From Saccharicrinis sp963675435 (GTDB lineage Bacteria > Bacteroidota > Bacteroidia > Bacteroidales > Marinilabiliaceae): a stretch of DNA of 64,000 bases. The stretch lies in contig OY776216.1 in NCBI GenBank assembly GCA_963675435.1, positions 4,092,001 to 4,156,000 of the forward strand, written 5' to 3'. Shown piece by piece: positions 35,397 to 44,452 of the stretch. Numbering within the stretch: the stretch's first letter is position 1; each line of letters begins with the position of its first letter. Below the pieces are notes generated by a model. It did not search any database. It was given only the letters and a program-made list of their open reading frames with translations, and had not been told where the DNA came from. The position numbers were made by a program, and so were the translations under genes.

Positions 35397-36677
35397 ATGA
35401 AAATACTTCAACAACTTGATAGCAGTGAACAAAAAGCTTTTAAACTGCACCTATTTTACAGTAGTATTGATGGAATTGCCAGAGGAGCATTAATCCTGAA
35501 CGAATTCATTTTTATTAAGTCGTTACAAGGCTCTAATGTTCAATTGTCCTTTTTATTTCAGTTTAGCATGGTTGTATTTCTATTTGCCATGCTTGCAAAT
35601 GAAATCATGCGCAGATACCCCAATAGAAAAAAGTTGCTAAGGATTGTTGGTATAATAACCCGTTTGCCATTGGTAATATTTTCCATTTTTCCGGCAGTAA
35701 ATGAAACTGCAGGCCTATCTCCTAAATTCCATTTTTTATTCTTGGGTGTATTTTTGCTTTTTTACACCTCACAAATTGCTGTTGTTCCGTCAATTAATCA
35801 ATACCTAAAAGGAAATTACCAACATGATAACTTTGGAAAGTTATTTGGTTATGCGACTACAGTAAACAAATTACTTACCATGGTAAGTACATTAACAGTT
35901 GGTATTTTACTTGATATAGATCCTAATTCGTATCGAATATTCTATCCTATGGTAGGTATTTTAGGAGTCATTTCCATCTTTCAACTCACAAAAATTGAGT
36001 TTAAACAAAAACTTGATCCTGTAGTAAAACCAATAGGTAAAGCTCTGGGTGATTCATTTAAAAGAATTTTCAATATTTTAAAAAATAATAAGCCATTTAA
36101 GCATCTTGAATTAGGTTTTATGTTATATGGTTTTGCCTGGATGAGTACCCACGCTGTAATTACTATTTTTTACAAAGATGCACTCTACTTAAACTACTCA
36201 TCTGTTTCTTTTTACAACAATGCTTTTAACCTTGTTGCTATTGGTGTTTTGCCTATATTCGGAAAACTGATTGGAAAAAGAGATCCAAGAAGGTTTGGCA
36301 TCATAACATTTGGCTCACTAATGCTTTTTATTGTATTTACAGCCCTCTCTGAACACATTCCTGTTTATTCAGAAATATTTGGGATAAAGCTGTATCACAT
36401 GCTATTAATTGCCGTAATCTTCAATGGATTTTTTATGGGAAGCATGCCGCTTTTATGGGGAATTGGGAGCAGTTATTTTTGTGAACCACATGAAGCTGCC
36501 GACTACCAGTCTGTTCACTTGTTTTTAACAGGAGCAAGAGCTTTATTTGCCCCAATAATAGGTATTAAACTATACGAATTATTTGGTTTTAGTATTACTT
36601 ACGGAGTAGGAGTTCTTTTCTTAGCCTCTGCAATCATACTAATGCTATACTCCCAACACAAATATCCCAAAAGCTAA
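35397..36677 (+). CDS. Major facilitator superfamily transporter
   Basis: A 426-residue protein with about twelve membrane helices in two halves, separated by a basic cytosolic loop near residues 205-235 (KQKLDPVVKPIGKALGDSFKRIFN). The fold is MFS, but the classic helix 2-3 GxxxDRxGRR motif is reduced to NEIMRRYPNRKK, so I cannot name a subfamily or substrate. It is monocistronic, with a TAnnTTTG box close to the start, and convergent with the DUF5706-like gene, five bases between the stops. Confidence 0.75.
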   Translation: MKILQQLDSSEQKAFKLHLFYSSIDGIARGALILNEFIFIKSLQGSNVQLSFLFQFSMVVFLFAMLANEIMRRYPNRKKLLRIVGIITRLPLVIFSIFPAVNETAGLSPKFHFLFLGVFLLFYTSQIAVVPSINQYLKGNYQHDNFGKLFGYATTVNKLLTMVSTLTVGILLDIDPNSYRIFYPMVGILGVISIFQLTKIEFKQKLDPVVKPIGKALGDSFKRIFNILKNNKPFKHLELGFMLYGFAWMSTHAVITIFYKDALYLNYSSVSFYNNAFNLVAIGVLPIFGKLIGKRDPRRFGIITFGSLMLFIVFTALSEHIPVYSEIFGIKLYHMLLIAVIFNGFFMGSMPLLWGIGSSYFCEPHEAADYQSVHLFLTGARALFAPIIGIKLYELFGFSITYGVGVLFLASAIILMLYSQHKYPKS

Positions 36678-36682
36678 ATACT

Positions 36683-37327
36683 TTAAGCTAAAATATTAGC
36701 ACCCACAAAACCTGCAATAAAAATTAAGATAACTATGGCTATAGTAGCAATAAAAGCATTATATGATAAATCCAACATCTTATATTGACGCATTAATATT
36801 CGATTAAATAAATAACTGGATCGTGTTTGATTTCCAATTTGCAACTCCTGGCTTCTCACAATTTCATCCATTGCCTCTTCGTAATCCTGTAAAGATGGAT
36901 TTAAAAATGTGATTAACATATTATCTTTTAAATCCGGATAATTTGGTAATATTTGATTACTTAATGTTCTTTTGATCAAAAAGCCTGGCGTTTTTGAAGA
37001 TAACATACTTAAAATTAAAGAAATTCCAACTCCAATCAATGCAGTAACAATGACATATGCTCCCATTGGAACATGATCTACAACATACTGATTAAAAACA
37101 ATTAAAACAGAAAGCAAGGTTGTATTTATCCTAACTAAAATCATTGATTTTCTATCGGTTAATGCCATGGAATTAAATAATGCCCGATATTGATTTCTTT
37201 GAAAATTAGTCAAAGATTTTTTAGGTTCTTTTTTGGTATAAAACAATCCTTTTTCTTTTTCCTCTTCTTTTTTATTTAATTTAAACGCATCCTTTATCTG
37301 ATCTTCTACAAATATATCTTGCTCCAT
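36683..37327 (-). CDS. PycTM/DUF5706-like membrane protein
   Basis: A 214-residue protein with a basic N-terminal 50 residues, two membrane helices at about 68-108, a soluble segment, and a last helix at about 188-212. The order of elements (a MALTDRKSMILVRINTTLLS helix, a ML-rich second helix, SLQDYEEAMDEIV, then YLFNRILMRQYKMLDLSYNAF before the final helix) resembles the DUF5706 domain, named PycTM as the membrane effector of Pycsar anti-phage systems. No cyclic-nucleotide cyclase gene lies nearby, so a defence role is unproven; stand-alone and HD-fused relatives are common in Bacteroidota. Confidence 0.55.
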   Translation of the reverse strand: MEQDIFVEDQIKDAFKLNKKEEEKEKGLFYTKKEPKKSLTNFQRNQYRALFNSMALTDRKSMILVRINTTLLSVLIVFNQYVVDHVPMGAYVIVTALIGVGISLILSMLSSKTPGFLIKRTLSNQILPNYPDLKDNMLITFLNPSLQDYEEAMDEIVRSQELQIGNQTRSSYLFNRILMRQYKMLDLSYNAFIATIAIVILIFIAGFVGANILA

Positions 37328-37563
37328 ATTTAGTTCCCTCTATACTTTTCTATATATACAAATCACAATGTAAATAGATAACCATTTTACATATGCAAAT
37401 ATGTATATATTTTACTAAACAACAAAAACTCCCTATATTTTTAACATAGATTCACAAAATTCAAACAATCAATACACTTATCAATTGAAAATTTTCATAA
37501 CATTACAGTCCGAATAATTCCCCTCGTAGATTAACTCAAATTTTTATCAAAGCATTTAATGTA

Positions 37564-39711
37564 ATGACAAAGCAATCGTTTACATATAACCTTTCACAAA
37601 AAAACTGGTATCAATCTTTAAGAAAAGAATTTTGGCGAAATCCGAGCAGACTAACTGCACTAAAAGTAGTTATTGCTTCTATTGTACAGGTTATCCCATT
37701 CTCCATTTTTATCAATCCTTTTTGGGGAACTACCTTATCGCTAGGAACGGTTGCGGCAGCATTAGCCGAAACGGATGACCACCCTAAAGGTCGATTAAAA
37801 GCCTTAATTATTACTATCATAAGTTTTGCTATTACTACAACATCGGTAGCAGTATTAAAACCCTACCCTATCATTTTTGGAGTTGGCTTTATTTCATCTA
37901 CTATCCTGTTTGTTTTAATTGGTGGTGTTAGTGAAAGGTACAGGGGTATTTCTTATGGTGCAATACTAATTGGCATCTATGCCATGCTGGGTCTCGACAA
38001 AAATATGGAATGGTATTTACAACCTCTTCTATTGTGTTCAGGTGCATTGTTTTATGGAGCTATTTCGTTGTTTCTATTATACAAAAATCCAGGTAGACTT
38101 GTTGAAGAGCAACTATCCAGAGGATTCAATGCACTTTCGGCCTACCTTGAGGAAAAAGCAAAATTTTTCCCAATGAGTGAAAACAAAGAGTCGAACATTA
38201 GCAGTAAATTAGCTATACTTAATGTAAACGTGGTTACTTCTCTTGAAAAATGTAAAGAGGTAATTAACAACTATGGAGAAGAAGTAAAAAACCAAAAGGA
38301 ATTGGCCCCTTTTCTGCAACGATTTATGCTTTTACAAAGTTTACACGAAAGAGCAGCATCTAGTCATGAACGCTATGAAAAGTTAAAAGACAAAACTGAG
38401 TATAAAGAAATTCTGGAGGGTTTTGCGGAGTTATTACATCAACTATCACATGCTGCCAAAACATTGGCTGAAAGCATGCTAACCGGACAAAAATATAACC
38501 ATCCGGTTTCAATAGCCTGGATTATATCGGCTCTTGAATTTGAGATTGATAAGCTACCAGATTACGACAGAGAATTGCTTGAATTATTACTTCATAATTT
38601 AACTCGTTCTCATACATCTTTAAAAAACCTTTATAATCCTGAAATAAGTACATCAATCCCTCGCTTAGGACAAGATGAAAGAAGTTTTTGGAAAAGAATT
38701 AAAGATCAGCTTACGATTAAACACCCAAGATTTAGATATGCTATTAGGTTGAGCATGTGTTTTTTAGTTGGTTACATCATCGTAATTACCAACAATATGG
38801 AAAAGGGAGAATGGATCATACTCACTTCCCTATTTGTTTGTCAACCTACCTATAGTGAAACAAAGAAACGACTACTCGAAAGAATATTAGGCACATTAAG
38901 TGGTGTAGTTCTCGGAATATTACTGGTGAGTTTTATGCCTACTTTTGCAGGACAAATATTATTAATACTCCTAAGTATCTATTTCTTCTTTTACTTTAAA
39001 AATTCAAATTACTCTTATGCAGTAGTTTTTATAACCATATATGTTTTAGCCGGCAATAACATGACGGCTAATATGGGTGTTGGAGTTATGCTTCCCAGAC
39101 TAATTGATACAATTATTGGTGCAGCACTAGCCTTTTTATCCATACGCTTTTTATGGCCTAACTGGCAGCACAAACAATTGCCCAATCTGCTATCTTCAGC
39201 TTTAAAAAACAATGCGTTTTATTTATCAGAAATTTGGGATGAGTATAAATATACTAAAGAAGATGATTACAATTACAGATTAGCAAGACGTTTAGCTCAC
39301 AAATCAGATAATGCCTTAACGCTATCTTGGCAGAGTATGCGTGTGGAACCTAAGAAAAGAAAAAAAGCTTTGGATAATGCGTTTACAATAACCTATTTAA
39401 ATCATGTATTGTTATCATACATCTCTGCATTTGGCGCTCAAAGAGATGAAATAACAGATCTCCCCTTAGATACTGAAAGTATTATTAGTACAATAAACCT
39501 GACTCTAAAGGAAGCTGCCAGTAGAATTAGTAACGTACAGCCTAAATATGCTGAAGTTAAAGTACCTATACTAAAACCATTATTAATCAAACTTAGAGAT
39601 CAAATTGATCAGTTAAAAGATTCAAAGCAAAAACAACAGCTTAGGTTGTTATATAATATTGCCGGAGTAAGTAATAAATTACTTAGAGAGTCGGAAGATG
39701 TTGTAAATTAA
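37564..39711 (+). CDS. FUSC family membrane protein (YccS-like)
   Basis: A 715-residue protein with two membrane blocks: about five helices at 35-180, a long soluble segment at 185-375, and a second block at 390-530, then a cytosolic tail. The first block has SLGTVAAALAETDDHPKGRLKAL, close to YccS/YhfK-type FUSC proteins, and the second (RYAIRLSMCFLVGYIIVI, LERILGTLSGVVLG) is the FUSC_2 repeat. Related proteins include aromatic-acid efflux pump AaeB; the substrate here is unknown. It diverges from the DUF5706-like gene across 236 bp and is convergent with the next gene, 21 bp away. Confidence 0.85.
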   Translation: MTKQSFTYNLSQKNWYQSLRKEFWRNPSRLTALKVVIASIVQVIPFSIFINPFWGTTLSLGTVAAALAETDDHPKGRLKALIITIISFAITTTSVAVLKPYPIIFGVGFISSTILFVLIGGVSERYRGISYGAILIGIYAMLGLDKNMEWYLQPLLLCSGALFYGAISLFLLYKNPGRLVEEQLSRGFNALSAYLEEKAKFFPMSENKESNISSKLAILNVNVVTSLEKCKEVINNYGEEVKNQKELAPFLQRFMLLQSLHERAASSHERYEKLKDKTEYKEILEGFAELLHQLSHAAKTLAESMLTGQKYNHPVSIAWIISALEFEIDKLPDYDRELLELLLHNLTRSHTSLKNLYNPEISTSIPRLGQDERSFWKRIKDQLTIKHPRFRYAIRLSMCFLVGYIIVITNNMEKGEWIILTSLFVCQPTYSETKKRLLERILGTLSGVVLGILLVSFMPTFAGQILLILLSIYFFFYFKNSNYSYAVVFITIYVLAGNNMTANMGVGVMLPRLIDTIIGAALAFLSIRFLWPNWQHKQLPNLLSSALKNNAFYLSEIWDEYKYTKEDDYNYRLARRLAHKSDNALTLSWQSMRVEPKKRKKALDNAFTITYLNHVLLSYISAFGAQRDEITDLPLDTESIISTINLTLKEAASRISNVQPKYAEVKVPILKPLLIKLRDQIDQLKDSKQKQQLRLLYNIAGVSNKLLRESEDVVN

Positions 39712-39732
39712 GGCTTATACAGCTACCCCCTC

Positions 39733-40158
39733 CTACACTCGATCTTTTATAGCATCAATTAACTGAGTCACTTTTTTCATTTCTGCCTGACGGTTTAATG
39801 AATAAGTTCCCGACTCCATTTCAACTAAATTATAAAGAGATAACGATTTCATATAACATAACTCGGCCTTGTTTTCATCATTATTTTCAAGGTGAATATC
39901 ACCACCTTTAACCAATAAACCGGCAATGATTTCAAGGCCTTCAAAACTCTCTCCAAACTGATTTTCAAAGATAGCACGAAGTTGCTCTACGTCCATATCC
40001 AAAACTTTATCTTCATCTAAATTAAAAGCTCTGTTTAAAGCTCCGGCATATAACTTTTGAGCCTGCTCAAGATCCCCTTTCTTCAACAATCCTAAAATAA
40101 CAGCAATAACTTTGGCTATCTCTTCAATCATTCTTAATATATAATCCTTTCGTATCAT
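39733..40158 (-). CDS. DUF6483-like small protein
   Basis: A 141-residue helical soluble protein beginning MIRKDYILRMIEEIAKVIAV, which I associate with the DUF6483 family of unknown function. The rest looks like TPR-like helices (LEQAQKLYAGALNRAF, NKAELCYMKSLSLYNLVEM). There is no signal peptide. It is convergent with the FUSC gene and followed upstream by the repeat-bearing intergenic stretch. Confidence 0.7.
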   Translation of the reverse strand: MIRKDYILRMIEEIAKVIAVILGLLKKGDLEQAQKLYAGALNRAFNLDEDKVLDMDVEQLRAIFENQFGESFEGLEIIAGLLVKGGDIHLENNDENKAELCYMKSLSLYNLVEMESGTYSLNRQAEMKKVTQLIDAIKDRV

Positions 40159-40618
40159 AAATAAAGCTCTATTTAAATAATATTCGAAGATAATATATTC
40201 TTAAACATTATTGTCCGGTAAACTTTTTAAAATTCGCTATCTGAGTGTTTTAATATAAGGTTTTACCCATGTTACTCTTGAAGTGGGCTTGTTTCTCCAC
40301 CTCTGATAAAATGCATTAAAAAAATCGAAGCGTACAGTGTAAAAATCAAAGCTGTTGGAGCGAAGCGAGTTTTTTGATTTTAGCGAAACGATTTGATTTT
40401 TAGCAATTTTATCAGCAGTGGCGGCATCTTTTGTTTACTTTTCTTTTCTACAGAAGAAAAGTAAAAGCCTGTCGACTAGAGACAAAAAAGTGATGTTTCT
40501 ATTAAAGAATAGTTTTACCTCACAATAGTGATTCTTAATTTTTAAATGGTAAGTGCATAATCAAATTAAAAAAGTAAAAAATGTATATTTACTCCATCAA
40601 TTTTTTAAGAATTAAAAT
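40159..40618. repeat. Intergenic stretch with IS remnant and structured repeat
   Basis: No gene. TTGTCCGGTAAA (40211-40222) equals the outermost 12 bases at the IS-A right boundary, and AAAATTCGCTAT (40229-40240) equals bases at the end of the IS-A transposase gene (20639-20650). From about 40300 to 40420 an imperfect inverted repeat (CTGATAAAATGC against GCAATTTTATCAG) encloses a hairpin with AAAATCAAA / TTTGATTTT arms. A perfect 12-bp stem TTTACTTTTCTT / AAGAAAAGTAAA follows at 40434-40465. It looks like a decayed IS next to an interspersed repeat unit. Confidence 0.5.
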
Positions 40619-41068
40619 ATGATTATAGATAGTTTAGATAATGTAAAGCATTATCGCAACCTTGGTGAAAGAATAAACAAAGGCCTTGAATTTTTAGAAG
40701 AAGTTGACTTTAGCGAAATAGAGCCAGGAAGATACAATATTGATGGCGATAATATTTTTGCAATGGTGCAGGAGTATGATACTAAAGAGCCGGAAAATGC
40801 AAGACCTGAAACTCACGAAAGATATATTGATATACAATATGTTGATAAGGGTGCTGAATATATGGGTTATGCTCCACTTGAAGACCAGGAGGTTTCTCAG
40901 GCATACAACCCAGAAAAAGACGTGGCTTTTTACAATGCAGAAGTTAGCAATATAAAGGTAGAAGAAGGTATGTTTGCTATATTTTTTCCTAATGATATCC
41001 ATGCTCCGGGAATTAAAATCGGAGCATCAAAACCAATTAAAAAAGTGGTTATAAAAATCTTATTATAA
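40619..41068 (+). CDS. YhcH/YjgK/YiaL family protein
   Basis: A 149-residue cupin-like protein of the DUF386 (YhcH/YjgK/YiaL) family, whose members include sialic acid anomerase NanQ and the small subunit of an evolved beta-galactosidase. Landmarks are ETHERYIDIQYVDKGAEYMGYAP and FFPNDIHAPG, which carry the metal-binding Glu/His and His residues. No sugar-utilisation gene is adjacent, so the substrate is unclear. It is monocistronic and ends at a strong bidirectional terminator. Confidence 0.9.
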   Translation: MIIDSLDNVKHYRNLGERINKGLEFLEEVDFSEIEPGRYNIDGDNIFAMVQEYDTKEPENARPETHERYIDIQYVDKGAEYMGYAPLEDQEVSQAYNPEKDVAFYNAEVSNIKVEEGMFAIFFPNDIHAPGIKIGASKPIKKVVIKILL

Positions 41069-41072
41069 AAGA

Positions 41073-41104
41073 AACCCCAATCAACTCACTAATTGATTGG
41101 GGTT
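41073..41104. terminator. Bidirectional terminator
   Basis: Perfect 12-bp stem AACCCCAATCAA / TTGATTGGGGTT with an 8-nt loop, followed by ATTTTTT on the plus strand and TTTC on the minus. It serves the YhcH gene and the convergent acidic-protein gene. Confidence 0.85.
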
Positions 41105-41129
41105 ATTTTTTATTTGTAAACGACTTCTT

Positions 41130-41600
41130 TTAGTTAGGCCATATATACTCTTCATTTTCTTCATCCCAAAATGGGCCAAACTGAATTTCTGTAACTTCAC
41201 CATTCTCAAACCAGAAGTTAACACTTGATTCAAAAAATGAAATAACCTCATTATCCGGACTTTCTGGAGATGAAACATCTTCTTTTTCATACTCTCCTAA
41301 TTCCAACTTTTCTACTTTTTCTAATAGTTCTTCTTCTGAAACTCCAATTAGTTTCATTCCATCTAAAATAGCTTCCGGATCACTAACAGCAATAGAGCTT
41401 AATTTCCAGTCATCAACCTCATCAAAAGATACCGACAACTCAATTTCATCATAGTGAAAAGCTTCTGTATTATCATCAGATTCTTCGCTAGAAGCATATT
41501 GGTCAACTTCAGTTGGTTCACCTAAAACTTTTTTTACTTCAGAGCGGGTCATACCAAATCGAATATCACCATACCCTTTACCAATCAAAATGTCCTTCAT
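41130..41600 (-). CDS. Acidic hypothetical protein, SmpA/OmlA-like N-terminus
   Basis: A 156-residue, strongly acidic protein without signal peptide or membrane helix. The first 30 residues (GYGDIRFGMTRSEVKKVLGEPTEVD) resemble the helix-turn of SmpA/OmlA-type folds (GMT..EV..vLG.P), repeated weakly later. The remainder is rich in Glu/Asp (SSEESDDNTEAFHYDEIE) and ends DEENEEYIWPN. I know no function; related proteins are called hypothetical in Bacteroidota. It has no obvious partner among its neighbours. Confidence 0.7.
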   Translation of the reverse strand: MKDILIGKGYGDIRFGMTRSEVKKVLGEPTEVDQYASSEESDDNTEAFHYDEIELSVSFDEVDDWKLSSIAVSDPEAILDGMKLIGVSEEELLEKVEKLELGEYEKEDVSSPESPDNEVISFFESSVNFWFENGEVTEIQFGPFWDEENEEYIWPN

Positions 41601-41702
41601 ATTTATTTTAGTTAGTAATAAATTCGTGAGAAATAATTGGGTGCAATATAAGGTAATAATTCATGATAATCATGAATACGACGCTAATTTTGTAAATCAA
41701 TT

Positions 41703-42581
41703 TTATATTTCTTTCAGCACTTTTTTAAACTGCTCTACAGAAGAAACATCCATAAAATCTTGTGGTAATTCTTTATTATGATTTTTAATCTGTAACCCAT
41801 TTACAAAGAAAGGTGTATTAGGAAATTTATCTTTATGATTTAATAATATTGCTTCTAAATCGTTATTCTCCGGAGTTGAAATAAACGAACTAAAAAATGC
41901 ATCTGCCTTACGAATATCATTGACTTTAATTAAATCATCCAAAGGCACGGAACCACCCAAATATAAAACATGGAATCCCTCTTTACGAGCAATCAGGCTG
42001 TAAAACAACAATCCCAATTCATGAACTTCTCCTTCAACAAGAAAAAATACAATTAACTTATCAACCTTTGCATTTTCCATTTCATTATCAATGGCCACAA
42101 TAAGCTTTTGTCTTATCAAATTACTTATAAAATGTTCTTGTGCAGGAGTGATTGATCCAGCCTGCCACAAAATCCCAATCCGGTCTAAAAAAGGAAACAG
42201 GATTTCTTCTACTGTACATTCAAATCCTCTTTTAATAATTGAATGAGTAAGCACATTATTGAATTTACTCTCATTCAATTCCAGCATGGAAATCATTAAA
42301 CTTTCTATTTGAATATCTGCTTTTCTTACATCTAAGCATAAATCCAATACTCGTTCTCTTAGAATATCATCTCCTAAATGTGCAATATGCGATATTTTAA
42401 AACCATTTTTGTTAAGAATCGCTATATTTAAAAGTCGTCTTAAATCAATATCTGAATATAACCTAATATTTGTTTCGGTTCTGCTAGGTACCACAATATT
42501 ATATCGCCTCTCCCAAATCCTTATAGTATGGGCTTTAATACCAGAAATCTTTTCTAAATCTTTTATTGAATAAACACCCAT
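41703..42581 (-). CDS. MerR-family regulator with CarH-like B12-binding domain
   Basis: A 292-residue regulator. Residues 1-70 are a MerR winged helix (YSIKDLEKISGIKAHTIRIWERRY). The middle holds W139 and E149-H150 with nine residues between, the Wx9EH motif of CarH/LitR adenosylcobalamin photoreceptors. The C-terminal Rossmann part has ExHxxG (E185, H187, G190), then Ser232 41 residues on and Gly262 as NG, following the EXHxxG-x41-SxL-x26-GG cobalamin pattern with minor changes. Light-dependent repression by B12 is therefore plausible. No carotenoid gene is adjacent; the nearest neighbour on the same strand is the fasciclin gene upstream, separated by a terminator. Confidence 0.82.
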   Translation of the reverse strand: MGVYSIKDLEKISGIKAHTIRIWERRYNIVVPSRTETNIRLYSDIDLRRLLNIAILNKNGFKISHIAHLGDDILRERVLDLCLDVRKADIQIESLMISMLELNESKFNNVLTHSIIKRGFECTVEEILFPFLDRIGILWQAGSITPAQEHFISNLIRQKLIVAIDNEMENAKVDKLIVFFLVEGEVHELGLLFYSLIARKEGFHVLYLGGSVPLDDLIKVNDIRKADAFFSSFISTPENNDLEAILLNHKDKFPNTPFFVNGLQIKNHNKELPQDFMDVSSVEQFKKVLKEI

Positions 42582-42756
42582 TTTATTGCTACTTAATACT
42601 TAAAATTTATTATTAAATCCTGATTATAAGGATATATTATCTCTTTTATTAAATCAAATAATTCTTTGAATAAGAAAAAGATCAAGAATTATAACTCAAT
42701 AACGAACTAACATTCCTCTTTGTTCAATACAACATAAATACCCATCTTATAAAAAT

Positions 42757-42797
42757 AGCAGACTTATTTGTATAATTAAAAGATACATAAGTCTGCT
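42757..42797. terminator. Terminator after the fasciclin gene
   Basis: Stem AGCAGACTTAT / ATAAGTCTGCT with a 19-nt loop and a T-rich tract on both strands, 28 bp past the fasciclin stop. Confidence 0.65.
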
Positions 42798-42824
42798 TTT
42801 TCAAAAAACTTATATAAATAATTA

Positions 42825-44177
42825 TTATGGAACTATAACATAATCGATAACATGAACAACACCATTACCTCCCTGAACATCAGAGGCAATTACATTAATC
42901 GTATTATCGATAACAACTCCATTAGAAACATCCACCTCAATTGATTTATTCACATTTAGTGTGTTCAGCCTTCCTGATGTTAACGCTCCAGACTGTACAT
43001 TACCATTTACAACATGAGCCAACAGTATAGGAGTCAGATCTTCTTTGGTTAAATCAGAAATACCTGATATTCCAAGATCTGAAAATAAGGTTTCAAAAGC
43101 TGAATTTGTTGGTGCAAACACAGTAAAAGGTCCATCTTCGTATAATGCTTCTGCTAGCTCTGCTTTTAATACTGCCTCTACTAATATTGAAAAATTATTG
43201 TTTTGAATTGCAATATCCACTACTGTAGGTGGAGTTATCACTTGGTTTATTACATGTATGATTCCATTTGTGGCTACAACGTCTGTTAAAACAACATTAG
43301 ACATTGAATTTAGCATAACACCAGAATCTTCTGCATCAATTTTTAAAGAAACGTAGTAATCGTGAGCCATAGATAAAGTGCTTACGTATCCTGATTCAAC
43401 GTGTTGTGCTGGTATAAAACCGTCTAATACATGGTAGAATAATATGCGTATAAGTGTTTCTTTGGTAAGATCATCTAGAGTTATATTTATTTCTGATAAA
43501 AAACCACCAAAAGCATCGTCTGTAGGCGCAAAAACTGTAAAATTAGCACTTCCATCGTCCAAAGTACTTACTAATTCAGCTCTAACTACTGCTGCTGTTA
43601 AACTTGATAGTGCCGGATTAGCTATTGCATGATCAACAATTGAAGGAGGCATAATAACGCGGTCTAATTTATGAATAACTCCATTATCTGCCATTACATC
43701 TACAGAAACAATCTTTGCACTCCCATTTAGTTTTAAATTATCTTTGTCAAAATAAATGGAATAATAATAGCCGGCCTCTTTTTCACTCATGGAGGAGTAA
43801 TATCCTGTGCTAAGTGCAGATGAATTCATTTTTCCTCCTAAAACATGATACAGGAGAACAGACTTAAGTTCTTCTGTAGGAATATCATCCAAAGAGTACA
43901 AGCCTAATTCATCCAACAATCCACCAAATGCTTCATTTGTTGGTGCAAAAACAGTATACATGGTTTCGCCATCTAAAACGTCAACTAAACTTGTTTTTGT
44001 TAAAGCTTCTACTAAAATTGAAAATGACGGATCAGAAATTACAACATCAACAATAGTATTTTTTTCTTCCTCTTCTATAATTGATTTACTGTCATCATCA
44101 TCACACGAGTATATAAAAAGAGAAAAGACCATTGTTAAAATTAAAAACATACCGTGGGGAATCTTAAATTTTTTCAT
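42825..44177 (-). CDS. Lipoprotein with three fasciclin (FAS1) domains
   Basis: A 450-residue surface lipoprotein: signal peptide ending FIYSC (Cys about residue 25), an acidic DDDDSK linker, and three FAS1 domains at about 40-178, 180-318 and 320-450. Each carries the H1 motif TVFAPTN/DxAF and the H2-type NGV/IIH near its end. FAS1 proteins act in adhesion and matrix contacts. The S.D.D.D linker after the Cys resembles the surface-export signal of Bacteroidota lipoproteins. It stands alone with a terminator behind it. Confidence 0.9.
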   Translation of the reverse strand: MKKFKIPHGMFLILTMVFSLFIYSCDDDDSKSIIEEEEKNTIVDVVISDPSFSILVEALTKTSLVDVLDGETMYTVFAPTNEAFGGLLDELGLYSLDDIPTEELKSVLLYHVLGGKMNSSALSTGYYSSMSEKEAGYYYSIYFDKDNLKLNGSAKIVSVDVMADNGVIHKLDRVIMPPSIVDHAIANPALSSLTAAVVRAELVSTLDDGSANFTVFAPTDDAFGGFLSEINITLDDLTKETLIRILFYHVLDGFIPAQHVESGYVSTLSMAHDYYVSLKIDAEDSGVMLNSMSNVVLTDVVATNGIIHVINQVITPPTVVDIAIQNNNFSILVEAVLKAELAEALYEDGPFTVFAPTNSAFETLFSDLGISGISDLTKEDLTPILLAHVVNGNVQSGALTSGRLNTLNVNKSIEVDVSNGVVIDNTINVIASDVQGGNGVVHVIDYVIVP

Positions 44178-44419
44178 TGTGCTAAATTTTAAAAATTACC
44201 AATACCATTTGTAAGCGCTTTTAATTTTTTTGGTCAAAGATTTCACTATTAGCAATTGCAATCATAAGTTAAACCCTAGTAACATATTTTTGTTCAATGT
44301 TTTTTATTTACTTTTAAACACTTTTAAAGCTAAACCCAAATTTTTACCCTGTATATCGTTAATAAAAAAATGAATTACAGAGTCTTTAATTAGAAGATAG
44401 TGGGTTTCAAAGAAAAGTT

Positions 44420-44427
44420 TAACTTTG
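44420..44427 (+). promoter_or_regulatory. Candidate -7 box for yicC-gmk-nadD
   Basis: TAACTTTG lies 25 bp before the yicC ATG and matches TAnnTTTG. Confidence 0.5.
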
Positions 44428-44452
44428 TGCGTTGAATAAGAAAAAACAAATT

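Noticed and set aside
36683..37327. Complete Pycsar anti-phage operon
   Set aside because: Only an effector-like gene is present; neighbours are an MFS and a FUSC transporter, with no nucleotide cyclase.
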